From contig CAZZLH010000008.1 of the NCBI GenBank assembly GCA_964654815.1, forward strand, positions 1 to 47,226: a stretch of DNA of 47,226 nt. The letters run 5' to 3'. The notes beneath the pieces were generated by a model. That model was not told where the DNA came from and searched no databases. It saw nothing but the letters and a program-made list of their open reading frames with translations. Positions 7,942 through 16,313 of the stretch are shown in pieces (within the stretch, counting starts at the first letter, position 1; the number at the start of each line of letters is the position of its first letter). The translations under genes and the position numbers were made by a program. This stretch comes from ZLKRG08 sp964654815 (lineage in GTDB: Bacteria; Actinomycetota; Actinomycetes; Nanopelagicales; Nanopelagicaceae).

Positions 7942-8759
7942 TGCGCAGTCCAACCGCCATCTACCGCAATCGCGGCGCCAGTGATGTTATGAGCCGCATG
8001 AGATGATAGAAAAACCGCTAAGGCGCCAATATCTTCGGGAGTGGCCAAGCGCTTTGATGGTTGCTTTTCAGAGAGCAGATCAGCAATTCCCTTCACTCTA
8101 TCGCCGCCGAATTTTTCAGCTCGAGCTTGAATCTGCGGTTCGATTAGCGCGGTTTCGACCCAACCTGGGCAGATTGCATTCACGGTCACCCCGCCACTTT
8201 CTCTACTTCCGGCATCCGCGTATTCAAGCGCGGCAACTCGAGTTAGACCAACTACGCCATGTTTAGCGGATACATAAGGCGCTTTTGCAACAGATGCCAC
8301 TACTCCATGCACTGAAGCCACATTTATTACTCTGCCAAACCCGCGTTCCTTCATCGCAGGTAAGAGTAAGCGCATCGTGTCGAAGTAAGACTCTAAATTG
8401 ATTGCGATAATGTCATTCCACTTCTCTCTCGGCATCTCGGCAGTTGGCGCAGTATGTTGGATACCTGCGTTATTGCAGAGAATATCGACTGGACCCCCAG
8501 CTAAAATCTTTTTTATCAAAGCTTCAGTCGCAGCAACATCACGTAAGTCAGATACATGGGATTCGACTCTTCCCGCTCCCGCTGCCATTATCGATTTCTC
8601 GGCAGCTGTGATTACTTGGGCATCAGCTAAACCATGTAGCACGATATCCGCGCCCGCTTTGGCTAGCGCAGTTGCAATACCCAAGCCGATTCCTTGAAAC
8701 GATCCGGTGATAAAGGCTCTTCTGCCCTTCAAGCTACCGCTTTGATTGATGTCACTCAT
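7938..8759 (-). CDS. bdhA: (R)-3-hydroxybutyrate dehydrogenase, SDR family
   Basis: This enzyme oxidises (R)-3-hydroxybutyrate to acetoacetate with NAD. The 273-residue protein has the Rossmann TGSFQGIG (18-25), NNAG (96-99) and the catalytic Ser149, Tyr162 and Lys166. Residues that bind the carboxylate in characterised 3-hydroxybutyrate dehydrogenases are all in place by alignment from memory: Gln101, His151, Lys159, Trp200 and Gln209. That makes the call much firmer than a generic SDR. The usual C-terminus GGWTAQ is present. The gene overlaps the hydrolase by 8 bp and prpB by 4 bp. A few extra residues (about 182-190) precede the VNAICPGW block. Confidence 0.92.
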   Translation of the reverse strand: MSDINQSGSLKGRRAFITGSFQGIGLGIATALAKAGADIVLHGLADAQVITAAEKSIMAAGAGRVESHVSDLRDVAATEALIKKILAGGPVDILCNNAGIQHTAPTAEMPREKWNDIIAINLESYFDTMRLLLPAMKERGFGRVINVASVHGVVASVAKAPYVSAKHGVVGLTRVAALEYADAGSRESGGVTVNAICPGWVETALIEPQIQARAEKFGGDRVKGIADLLSEKQPSKRLATPEDIGALAVFLSSHAAHNITGAAIAVDGGWTAQ

Positions 8760-9642
8760 TTATGTCACTCACCTGTTTCACTCCATAAATCAAAGTTGCC
8801 ACCTGTTCTGCGCCATCTGCTGTAAGAAACATCTCATAATGATTTACATCCTCGAGGTTTACCAACTTCAATTTAGGGAAATTAGGTAGCGCAGCTTGGA
8901 TGATTGGCAGCGGATAAAGCCCACCCTCTTCATTTTGCAAGCCTCGAGGCGCGCGGATAAATAAGGCTGCTCGATCTAATTGCTTGAGCGAGCGCTCAAC
9001 CAAATTATCTCCAAAGAGGTCTCGTGAATCCTCCTCAACTGCGATCGGATTTGTCGCGGGCTTGCCCGCTCTCAAATCGTAATCTGAGTATTCATCCAAT
9101 TCACCACTCCAACCACGCGAAAATGCTGGCTGTACCTTCCAATATTCTCGGTAAGCCTCTTTCGTTTCAAAATGCATCGCAAGTCGTGCAAGCGCTGGTC
9201 CCAATATAAAAGGCATTACCTGTTCGACTGTCATGCCAGGTGGCAGTGGTAAGGGAATGCCACCATCTGCGAATACAACTTCGCCAATTAAATCTGGATA
9301 GAGCCCCACCAATGCTGCGGTGACAAAGCCGCCCATCGAATGGCCGATCACTGTCGGCTTTCGCCAATCGAAATATTTAATTACCGATGCCATATCGTTG
9401 GCATGTTGTGCCATACCAAAGGGCCCGGGCAGAGCATTTGAATCTCCTCGACCCCGTAGATCTACGGCGTAAGGTGATTTGCCTCTGGCAATTAATGAAT
9501 CAGCAAAGAATTGGAATGCGCGATTAGATGATGTAACGCCATGTATTAAAAGGACCGGCTCACCTGCGCCGTTGCCATATTGAAAAACTGCAAGTTCCCC
9601 GCCGGTAACCGGAACTAAGTAGCGCTGCGTCGGTAACGACAT
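8752..9642 (-). CDS. Alpha/beta hydrolase, candidate intracellular hydroxyacyl ester hydrolase
   Basis: The 296-residue protein has the alpha/beta hydrolase fold: oxyanion motif LLIHG (31-35), DLRGRGDS (61-68), nucleophile elbow GHSMGG with Ser102, and the likely catalytic His268 in DVNHYEMF. There is no signal peptide, so it is cytoplasmic. The natural substrate cannot be read from sequence. As the first gene of an operon with 3-hydroxybutyrate dehydrogenase, it could cleave imported hydroxybutyrate dimers or oligomers, or a related ester; this is inference. Lactonase, epoxide hydrolase or thioesterase activity is also possible. Start choice: ATG at 9642 with a poor ribosome binding site. 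Confidence 0.85.
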   Translation of the reverse strand: MSLPTQRYLVPVTGGELAVFQYGNGAGEPVLLIHGVTSSNRAFQFFADSLIARGKSPYAVDLRGRGDSNALPGPFGMAQHANDMASVIKYFDWRKPTVIGHSMGGFVTAALVGLYPDLIGEVVFADGGIPLPLPPGMTVEQVMPFILGPALARLAMHFETKEAYREYWKVQPAFSRGWSGELDEYSDYDLRAGKPATNPIAVEEDSRDLFGDNLVERSLKQLDRAALFIRAPRGLQNEEGGLYPLPIIQAALPNFPKLKLVNLEDVNHYEMFLTADGAEQVATLIYGVKQVSDINE

Positions 9643-9704
9643 GTAACAAGTCTGCCTTTGAATTCACCCCTTAGCCACTCGGATGGGCGCGAAAAGGCGT
9701 GAAA

Positions 9705-9733
9705 TTGCGGGAAAAGTCGATAAAAGTTATGAA
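9705..9733 (+). promoter_or_regulatory. Candidate promoter of the solute-binding protein gene
   Basis: TTGCGG (9705-9710), a 17-base spacer and TATGAA (9728-9733) form a plausible but weak housekeeping-sigma promoter. It lies in the 192-bp space between the divergent hydrolase and binding-protein genes and would give a leader of about 95 nt. No second promoter for the hydrolase stood out. Confidence 0.3.
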
Positions 9734-9789
9734 ACGGATACCAAAACCGCGTTCAAATGGCAGGTTGGCAGATATAGCCTTTGCGCCAA

Positions 9790-9809
9790 GTGGGTCGGGC
9801 CCGGCTCAC
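9790..9809 (+). other. GC-rich leader hairpin before the solute-binding protein gene
   Basis: GTGGGTCG and CGGCTCAC pair along eight positions (two G-U) around a GGCC loop. The hairpin ends 14 nt before the GAGGAG ribosome binding site (9824-9829). No T-run follows, so it is not a terminator. It may stabilise the transcript or affect translation. Confidence 0.5.
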
Positions 9810-9834
9810 AGAAATAACTCGATGAGGAGAATAA

Positions 9835-10995
9835 ATGAGCAAGCGCTCACTTCTAGCGACCGCTGCAGTAGCAGCTTTCGCGATCGTTGCACCATCAATG
9901 GTGCCAGCCCAGGCTGCTAACGAAATCAAAATTGGTGTAATCACCTCAACCTCTGGCGGACTTAAGTCATTCGGTGACTCATATGTCGACGGCCTTAACT
10001 GGGGCTTGAAGTATTACACCGGCGGCAAGATGACTATCAATGGTCAGAAACTTGTCGTGACAATTAAGGATGATGGTGGAGACCCAGCATCAGCGACCGC
10101 ATCATTTAAGGATATGGTCGGTAATGGCACCAAGGTAATCGTCGGTACTGCATCCTCTGCAGTTGGCTTAACCCTTGCGCCACTTGCTCAGCAGAATAAG
10201 GTGCTATACATCTCTGGCCCAGCCAAGAACGATGGCATCACCTCTGCTTCAAATAAGTATGTATTCCGCTCCGGAAATACCTCGATTCAAGATCTCGCAC
10301 CGCTAGTTGGTATCAAGCCAATCTCAGGACGCAAGGTCGTACTCTTCGTAGAAGATAACGCTTTCGGTGCTGGAAATATCGCGGCAGCTAAGGCGCTACT
10401 TGGTCCAAAGGGCGCAATTTTCGAAGAGATCAAGGTTCCAACTTCAACCTCAGATTTCACACCATTTGCAAAGCAGGCTGCTGATGCAAAGGGAACTTAC
10501 ATCTTCATCGCTTGGTCAAATGCGCTAACTTCGACTGCGATGTACACCGCACTTCGCGTTCAGGGTGCGCTAACCAAGCAACGTCCAATTACTGGTCTTG
10601 CAAATGCTGCAACCTACAATGCGCTCGGTACCTTGTTCGAGGGCACCAATGCGATCTTGACCAATAGCTACTTCGGTGGCGTTGGTAAGACCAAGGCAGC
10701 AGGCGATTTGGCAGCTTCTTACGCTGCAGCGAAGAAGTCACAAGATCTCTTCACCTGCACCGGTGCCGATGCCGCAAAGATGATTGTTCAAGCGCTAACT
10801 GGAAACCCAGATCAAAATGTCGACCAGATGATCTCTAATCTAGAAGGTTACTCATGGGTCGGTGTAAAGGGCTTGATGAAGATCAACGCTACAAATCACG
10901 TGCTAACTCAACCAATGTTCTTGGTCTCACTCCGTAAGACCGCTGCAGGCTATGTGCCTCAGTTGGATAAGACCATTCCAAACGTAAGCGCGTAA
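9835..10995 (+). CDS. ABC importer solute-binding protein, LIV (type 1 periplasmic binding) family
   Basis: This secreted receptor would deliver a small molecule to the importer encoded just downstream. The 386-residue protein starts with a Sec signal peptide ending PAQA (about residue 27), then EIKIGVITSTSGG and the two-lobed type 1 binding fold. No lipobox cysteine is present, unusual for a Gram-positive-type cell where such receptors are normally lipid-anchored. A strong GAGGAG site precedes the ATG. An intrinsic terminator separates it from the ATPase genes, as expected for a receptor made in excess. The LIV fold accepts amino acids, amides, aromatics and short carboxylic acids. The neighbours suggest a hydroxy- or keto-acid, not proven. 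Confidence 0.9.
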   Translation: MSKRSLLATAAVAAFAIVAPSMVPAQAANEIKIGVITSTSGGLKSFGDSYVDGLNWGLKYYTGGKMTINGQKLVVTIKDDGGDPASATASFKDMVGNGTKVIVGTASSAVGLTLAPLAQQNKVLYISGPAKNDGITSASNKYVFRSGNTSIQDLAPLVGIKPISGRKVVLFVEDNAFGAGNIAAAKALLGPKGAIFEEIKVPTSTSDFTPFAKQAADAKGTYIFIAWSNALTSTAMYTALRVQGALTKQRPITGLANAATYNALGTLFEGTNAILTNSYFGGVGKTKAAGDLAASYAAAKKSQDLFTCTGADAAKMIVQALTGNPDQNVDQMISNLEGYSWVGVKGLMKINATNHVLTQPMFLVSLRKTAAGYVPQLDKTIPNVSA

Positions 10996-11010
10996 CGACA
11001 CTAAAAATAA

Positions 11011-11044
11011 AAAACCCCAATCTAGAAATAGGTTGGGGTTTTTT
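11011..11044 (+). terminator. Intrinsic terminator after the solute-binding protein gene
   Basis: AAAACCCCAATCT and AGGTTGGGGTTTT form a 13-bp stem (one G-T pair) around a six-base loop (11024-11029), followed by Ts to 11044. It starts 15 nt after the stop codon. It probably acts partially, letting some transcripts continue into livG. Confidence 0.9.
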
Positions 11045-11097
11045 ATACCCTTAGCCAGGTTTTAAGACTCACCTCTAATCAAGATCGGAGCTAGCCG

Positions 11098-11850
11098 TTG
11101 AACCCCGCATTGCGCGTGAACGACTTATCTCTAAATATTGGCGGCGCCAAGATCCTAGATGGCATCACATTCACGGTGAATAAAGGCGAGATCCTCGGAA
11201 TCATCGGACCAAATGGCGCAGGCAAAACATCTTTCTTCAATCTATTAAGTGGAATCCGCAAACCATCACGTGGTGAGATTTTTATCGGCGAAACCAACGC
11301 CACCAACTTGGAGCCATTTGAGCGCGCCCAACTTGGATTAGGTAGAACCTTTCAGACCTCTTCGGTCTTTGCCAATCTAACCTGCCTTGAGAATGTACGT
11401 ATCGCGGCACAGGCAGCTAAGGGCAAATCGATGGACCTAACCAAGAGCGCATACAAAGTCTGGGATGTATTGATCAACTCGCAAGAGTGTTTAGATCGGG
11501 TTGGTTTGAGTTCCAGAGCCACCCAACGCGCTGGGTCACTTTCCCATGGCGATAAACGAAGACTTGAAATTGCGATTGTCTTGGCCTCCAAGAGCGATAT
11601 CGTGCTTCTCGACGAACCAATGGCAGGCATGAGCGTTGAGAATGTCCCGGAATTAGAGGAGATCATCCGCTCCATAAACAAGATTCATAACAAGACGGTT
11701 TTGATTGTGGAGCACCATCTTGAGGTGGTCATGGGACTAGCTGATCGGGTAGCGGTCTTAAATTACGGCGAACTTTTGGCTTTAGATACGCCAGCAAATG
11801 TGATCAATAACCCCACCGTGCAGTCAGCGTATATTGGGGAGTCTCTATGA
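11098..11850 (+). CDS. livG: LIV-type ABC importer ATPase (LivG-like)
   Basis: This is the first cytoplasmic ATPase of a branched-chain-amino-acid-type importer. The 250-residue protein has Walker A GPNGAGKTS, the ABC signature in an LSHGDKRRLE variant, Walker B IVLLDEPMAGM and the His switch in VEHHLEVV. It starts at a TTG with CGGAG upstream. It is followed by the second ATPase with a 4-bp ATGA overlap. Specificity lies with the receptor and permeases, so the liv name reflects family only. Confidence 0.9.
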   Translation: MNPALRVNDLSLNIGGAKILDGITFTVNKGEILGIIGPNGAGKTSFFNLLSGIRKPSRGEIFIGETNATNLEPFERAQLGLGRTFQTSSVFANLTCLENVRIAAQAAKGKSMDLTKSAYKVWDVLINSQECLDRVGLSSRATQRAGSLSHGDKRRLEIAIVLASKSDIVLLDEPMAGMSVENVPELEEIIRSINKIHNKTVLIVEHHLEVVMGLADRVAVLNYGELLALDTPANVINNPTVQSAYIGESL

Positions 11851-12548
11851 GCGCGGTATTGGTGGTCAAGGATTTGAATGTAAAGATCAATCAATCACAC
11901 ATTTTACATGGCGTAAGTTTTGAAGTACCAGCAAAGACAGTTACTGCCCTCTTGGGTAGAAATGGCGTGGGAAAGTCCACGACTTTAAAGTCGATTATGG
12001 GCTTTCATTCAGGAACCGGCTCTATTACCTTCAATGGCAGAGAGATTCTGGGTGAAGATACCTTCAAAATCGCCCAATCTGGCGTGGCCTATGTTCCAGA
12101 AGATCGCGAGATTTTCTCTACTTTAAGCGTACGTGAGAATCTATCTCTGGCCGCTCGCGGCAAACAACATGATGCTGAATACAAAGTTATCTACAAACTA
12201 TTCCCCGAATTAGAGACTAGGGCGCAACAAAGAGCAGGTTCGCTCTCTGGTGGCCAACAACAGATGGTGGCGATCTCGCGAGCGCTAATAAATAAGAACG
12301 AGATCTTGTTGGTCGATGAGCCAACCAAAGGTTTGGCGCCAAAGCTAGTTACTGAAGTGGCAGATGCCTTGGCCGAGGTTGCGCGCCAGAACACCATGCT
12401 CTTGGTGGAGCAGAACCTACCTTTGGTCAAACGAATCGCAGGCCATGTGATCGTCATGGATCAAGGTCGCGTGGTCTATCAAGGTGGTCCAGAGGTGCTC
12501 AACGATAAAGATTGGGTACATCGCATGTTGGGAGTAGGTGGCAAGTAA
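11847..12548 (+). CDS. livF: LIV-type ABC importer ATPase (LivF-like)
   Basis: This second ATPase of the importer has 233 residues. It carries Walker A LGRNGVGKST, signature LSGGQQQM, Walker B EILLVDEPTKGLAP and the switch region LLVEQNLP. The LivG/LivF pair forms the heterodimer that drives uptake through LivH/LivM. Start and stop codons overlap both neighbours (ATGA before, TAATG after), so all importer subunits are probably translated from one message. Confidence 0.92.
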   Translation: MSAVLVVKDLNVKINQSHILHGVSFEVPAKTVTALLGRNGVGKSTTLKSIMGFHSGTGSITFNGREILGEDTFKIAQSGVAYVPEDREIFSTLSVRENLSLAARGKQHDAEYKVIYKLFPELETRAQQRAGSLSGGQQQMVAISRALINKNEILLVDEPTKGLAPKLVTEVADALAEVARQNTMLLVEQNLPLVKRIAGHVIVMDQGRVVYQGGPEVLNDKDWVHRMLGVGGK

Positions 12549-13429
12549 TGGATGCATTCGTACTTATTCTCATCACCGGTATCGGTTTAGGGGCGCTCTA
12601 TTTCCTCGTAGCATCTGGTCTTTCGTTGATCTACGGATTGATGCATGTACTTAACTTCGCACATGGCGCTTTTCTGACCGTTGGCGCTTTCTGTGGCTAT
12701 TGGTTTGTGAAGAGTTCTGGTTTCTCCACCAGTACTCCAAAATTCTTGCTCTCCATGTTGATTGGCGGATTAGGAGCAGCAGCTTTCGCGCTTTTAATGG
12801 AGCAATTGCTCATAACTCGGATGTATCAAAGAAATATTGATCAGGCGCTTGTGACTGTGGGTGTGGCGCTCGTGGTTGGCGCATTGCTGGGCGGTTGGTT
12901 TGGCAATGATTTGATCCTCTACCCGACCCCTACCTGGTTCTTATCTGGAGTCAACATTGCAGGGGCCATCATCCCTGCCGATCGATTCCTCTATATCGCA
13001 ACTGCCATCATCCTGTTGGTCGCGAATTGGGCGCTCCTACGCTTTACTCGCATCGGTCTGATTATCCGCGCCGGTGTGGAGAATCGTGACATGGTCGCAG
13101 CGCTTGGCATAAATGTACGTCGCGCATTTAGCACGGTCTTCTTCCTTGGTGGCTTCTCCGCAGGAATCGGTGGCGTTCTAGTTGCAGTTTATTCAAATGG
13201 TGTATCGCCCTTGGTAGCGGGTCAATATCTGATTTATGGCTTCATCGTTGTGGTCATAGGTGGCATGGGTAGCGTTCCTGGCAGTTTTATCGCCGCGATG
13301 ATGATTGGAATCATCAGACAATTTGCCAATTATTACGTCACCGGCCTCGGTGATTTCGTGGTGATCATCTTGCTCGCGGGAGTGCTCTTGACTAGGCCGC
13401 AAGGGCTGCTAGGTAAGGTGAATAACTAA
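12548..13429 (+). CDS. livH: LIV-type ABC importer permease (LivH-like)
   Basis: This integral membrane subunit has 293 residues and about eight hydrophobic helices. It shows the family start (ITGIGLGALYFLVASGLSLIYG), the coupling-loop region near IGLIIRAGVENRDM, and the C-terminal VVIGGMGSVPGSF block. I chose the ATG at 12548, which shares one base with the livF stop; a longer in-frame reading from 12512 would overlap livF without a ribosome binding site. Confidence 0.92.
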   Translation: MDAFVLILITGIGLGALYFLVASGLSLIYGLMHVLNFAHGAFLTVGAFCGYWFVKSSGFSTSTPKFLLSMLIGGLGAAAFALLMEQLLITRMYQRNIDQALVTVGVALVVGALLGGWFGNDLILYPTPTWFLSGVNIAGAIIPADRFLYIATAIILLVANWALLRFTRIGLIIRAGVENRDMVAALGINVRRAFSTVFFLGGFSAGIGGVLVAVYSNGVSPLVAGQYLIYGFIVVVIGGMGSVPGSFIAAMMIGIIRQFANYYVTGLGDFVVIILLAGVLLTRPQGLLGKVNN

Positions 13430-14445
13430 TGTTACGTTGGAAATATTCACGTCCGATGTTGGCGCTGCTTCTACTCTTTTTAGCAATCGCACCAATGCTC
13501 TCAAATAACCCGCTATCTAAGCCAGGCTTACAACAGACCATGGCGGTGGCGTTCATATATGGCGGATTGGCACTTACCTACGATCTGCTCTTTGGCTTTA
13601 CGGGGTTGCTCTCATTTGGACATGCGCTCTACTTTGGCACTGGACTTTACTTAACATGTATCTTCATTAATAAGGATGTCCTACCTTGGTATTTAGCGAT
13701 GCCCACTGCGATATTGATAACTGCGGTGCTGGCTGCTTTGATTGGTGCGGCATCACTTCGTACCACTGGAATCACCTTCGCCATGGTGACGCTGGCATTT
13801 GGCGAAGCTGGCCATGTGATCGCGCTTCGTAACTTCTTTGGTTTAACTGGTGGCGAGAATGGCATCGCGCTAAATGCCGAGAAAGTGCCGCAATTCTGGA
13901 TTGGTGTGGTCAATACCAAGTATCTCTACTGGACTGCGCTTTTGGCTTTGATAATCGTCTATGCGGTGATCTGGTGGGTAACTGAAAGTCCAGCTGGAAA
14001 AGTCTTTGCTGCAATGCGTGATAACGAGCAGAGAGTGCAAGTACTTGGGCTAAACACTCAGAGATTTAAGTTACTCTCATTTGTTATCGCCGGAACTTTG
14101 GCGGGTTTCTTAGGTGTGGTGATGCTTTTAACTGCGGGAAGTGCAGCGCCAAGATTTGCCGATGCCAATCTGACCATCGCGTTATTGTTGATGGTGATCC
14201 TAGGCGGTGCGGTAACGCGCTGGGGCGCAGTAATCGGTGGCATTCTCTACTCGGTAGCCACTACCCGTATGCAAGATCTTACGCAGCGCGATTTCTTTGA
14301 TTCGCTTCCAAAAATTATCGGTGGTCCGATCTCAGAACCGGCGCTAACACTTGGCATTCTCTTCATACTCGTCGTCATGTTCGCACCAGGTGGGCTATCT
14401 GGAGCTTACTACAAGCTTCGCATTAGAGCACTCACAAGACGGTGA
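13429..14445 (+). CDS. livM: LIV-type ABC importer permease (LivM-like)
   Basis: This second permease has 338 residues and many hydrophobic helices. It shows the LivM hallmarks GLLSFGHALYFGTGLY, the coupling-helix stretch GKVFAAMRDNEQRVQVLG and VILGGAVTRWGAV. Its ATG overlaps the livH stop (TAATG). Its TGA overlaps the GTG start of the acetoacetyl-CoA synthetase gene, tying import directly to activation of a keto acid. Confidence 0.92.
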   Translation: MLRWKYSRPMLALLLLFLAIAPMLSNNPLSKPGLQQTMAVAFIYGGLALTYDLLFGFTGLLSFGHALYFGTGLYLTCIFINKDVLPWYLAMPTAILITAVLAALIGAASLRTTGITFAMVTLAFGEAGHVIALRNFFGLTGGENGIALNAEKVPQFWIGVVNTKYLYWTALLALIIVYAVIWWVTESPAGKVFAAMRDNEQRVQVLGLNTQRFKLLSFVIAGTLAGFLGVVMLLTAGSAAPRFADANLTIALLLMVILGGAVTRWGAVIGGILYSVATTRMQDLTQRDFFDSLPKIIGGPISEPALTLGILFILVVMFAPGGLSGAYYKLRIRALTRR

Positions 14446-16313
14446 CGCTGCTCTGGCAACCAAGCACTCCAGAGAGCTCCGCGCTTGGAAAATTAGAGCG
14501 TGAGAAGGGTCTGGATTACTGGGGCTTACATAAATGGAGCATTGAAAAGCCCGGAGATTTCTGGTCCAGAGCTTGGGATGATTTAGCAATCATTGGCGAT
14601 AAGGGTGGCAACCATTATCAAAGTGGTGCCAGATTCATCGACGCTAAGTTCTTTCCCGAGGCAAAACTAAATGTGGCAGAGAATCTATTAAAACATGGCG
14701 CTGGACTTGCCATAATCTCAATCCTGGAAGATGGCGCTCGAAGTGAAATCACCTATGAAGAGTTAGCCGAAAAGAGCGCAGCCTGCGCTCAATCAATGTT
14801 GGATTTAGGCGTAACTACCGGAGATCGAGTTGTGGCATGGGCGCCAAATCTGCCCGAGGTAATCATTTACGCTTTAGCGGCCCTTCGAATTGGCGCCATA
14901 GTCTCAACTGCCTCCCCTGATTTCGCTCCTAGCGCGGTGGTAGATCGCTTTGGTCAGATCGAACCAAAATTGATCTTGTTGGGCGATGATTATCAATACA
15001 ACGGCAAGAAATTCGAGCTTCATGAAAAGAGCCAGGAGATCCAATCGCTTCTGCCAACATTGATCAAAGCGGTGAAAATCTCAGAGTTTGCTAATTGGAT
15101 TGCGCCAAATCTTGGCAAATCTCCCGAATTCATCAAGTTGCCGTTTGATCACCCAGGATTTGTACTCTTCTCTTCAGGCACTACCGGCAAACCTAAGTGC
15201 ATCACTCATAGCGGCGCCGGAGTGATGTTAAAGGCAGGCGCCGAGCATCTATATCAATTCGATATGAGACGCGGTGAACGTATCTTCTTCTTCACCACAT
15301 GTGGCTGGATGATGTGGAATTGGCTCTTAATGTGCTTGGTGCGAGGTGTGACTATCGTCTTGTATGACGGCTCTCCGGTCTATCCTGATGCAAATCGCCT
15401 CTTTGATATCGCCCAAGCCGAGCGATTTAATTTCTTCGGAGTCTCCGCCAAATATATAGATGGCATCAAAAAAAGCGGCTTATCCCCCATGCAAAGCCAT
15501 GATCTATCTGCGCTTCGGATGATTGGCTCGACAGGTTCGGTCCTGGCGCCTGAGAGTTTTGACTACATCTATCAACACGTTAAGCGCGATGTTCATCTTG
15601 CCTCACTATCAGGGGGCACAGATATCTGCGGCTGTTTCTTGGCATCCATTCCGACGCTTGGAGTACATCGCGGAGAGTTGCAAGGTCCCTGTCTTGGCAT
15701 GGCAACTAATGTCTTTGATTCATCTGGCCAAGAGGCGCAGTTAGATCAAAAGGGCGAATTAGTCTGCACCGTGCCATTTCCCTCAAAGCCAATTGGCTTC
15801 TGGGGCGATGAGCACAATGAGAAATATCTAGCGGCTTACTTCTCAGGATTTCCAAATGTATGGACACATGGAGACTTTGCCTCAAAGAGCGCAACTGGCG
15901 GCTTCACGCTCTATGGTCGAAGCGATGCCACTTTGAATTCGCGTGGAGTTCGAATCGGTACCGCAGAAATCTATCGGGTGGTGGAGAAGTTCCCTGAGGT
16001 TTTGGAGTCGATGGCGGTCTCGCAAGATTGGGAGGGCGATACACGAGTAGTGCTCATCCTGGTACTTAAACCAGGTCTGAGTTTGACTGAAGAGTTGGCT
16101 AACGCGATCAAAGGCGCTCTAAGAAGTGAGGCAAGTCCAAGACATGTCCCAGATAAATTAATCGTGGCGCCAGAGCTCCCCCGCACCAAATCCAATAAAT
16201 TGGTGGAGCTAGCGGTTACAGATGTGATCAATGGCCGTGAAATTAGAAACCGAGATGCGCTAGCAAATCCCACTGCGCTTGATTGGTTTAAGAATCGACC
16301 CGAGCTAAGTTAA
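14442..16313 (+). CDS. aacS: Acetoacetyl-CoA synthetase
   Basis: The enzyme activates acetoacetate to acetoacetyl-CoA using ATP and CoA in the cytoplasm. The 623-residue protein belongs to the adenylate-forming superfamily: P-loop FSSGTTGKPKCITHS, the TCGWMMWNW block typical of acetoacetyl-CoA synthetases, the HGDFA motif, the hinge region RSDATLNSRGVRIG, and the C-terminal catalytic lysine in TKSNKLVE. Length fits the family (about 650). The GTG start overlaps livM by 4 bp. Together with the dehydrogenase on the divergent strand it completes 3-hydroxybutyrate to acetoacetyl-CoA. A thiolase is not in the window. Its stop overlaps the trmD stop on the other strand. Confidence 0.93.
   Translation: MTLLWQPSTPESSALGKLEREKGLDYWGLHKWSIEKPGDFWSRAWDDLAIIGDKGGNHYQSGARFIDAKFFPEAKLNVAENLLKHGAGLAIISILEDGARSEITYEELAEKSAACAQSMLDLGVTTGDRVVAWAPNLPEVIIYALAALRIGAIVSTASPDFAPSAVVDRFGQIEPKLILLGDDYQYNGKKFELHEKSQEIQSLLPTLIKAVKISEFANWIAPNLGKSPEFIKLPFDHPGFVLFSSGTTGKPKCITHSGAGVMLKAGAEHLYQFDMRRGERIFFFTTCGWMMWNWLLMCLVRGVTIVLYDGSPVYPDANRLFDIAQAERFNFFGVSAKYIDGIKKSGLSPMQSHDLSALRMIGSTGSVLAPESFDYIYQHVKRDVHLASLSGGTDICGCFLASIPTLGVHRGELQGPCLGMATNVFDSSGQEAQLDQKGELVCTVPFPSKPIGFWGDEHNEKYLAAYFSGFPNVWTHGDFASKSATGGFTLYGRSDATLNSRGVRIGTAEIYRVVEKFPEVLESMAVSQDWEGDTRVVLILVLKPGLSLTEELANAIKGALRSEASPRHVPDKLIVAPELPRTKSNKLVELAVTDVINGREIRNRDALANPTALDWFKNRPELS

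Noticed and set aside
12512..12547. Longer LivH beginning at 12512
   Set aside because: It would overlap the end of livF by 36 bp without a ribosome binding site, while ATG 12548 follows the TAATG coupling seen for the neighbouring genes.
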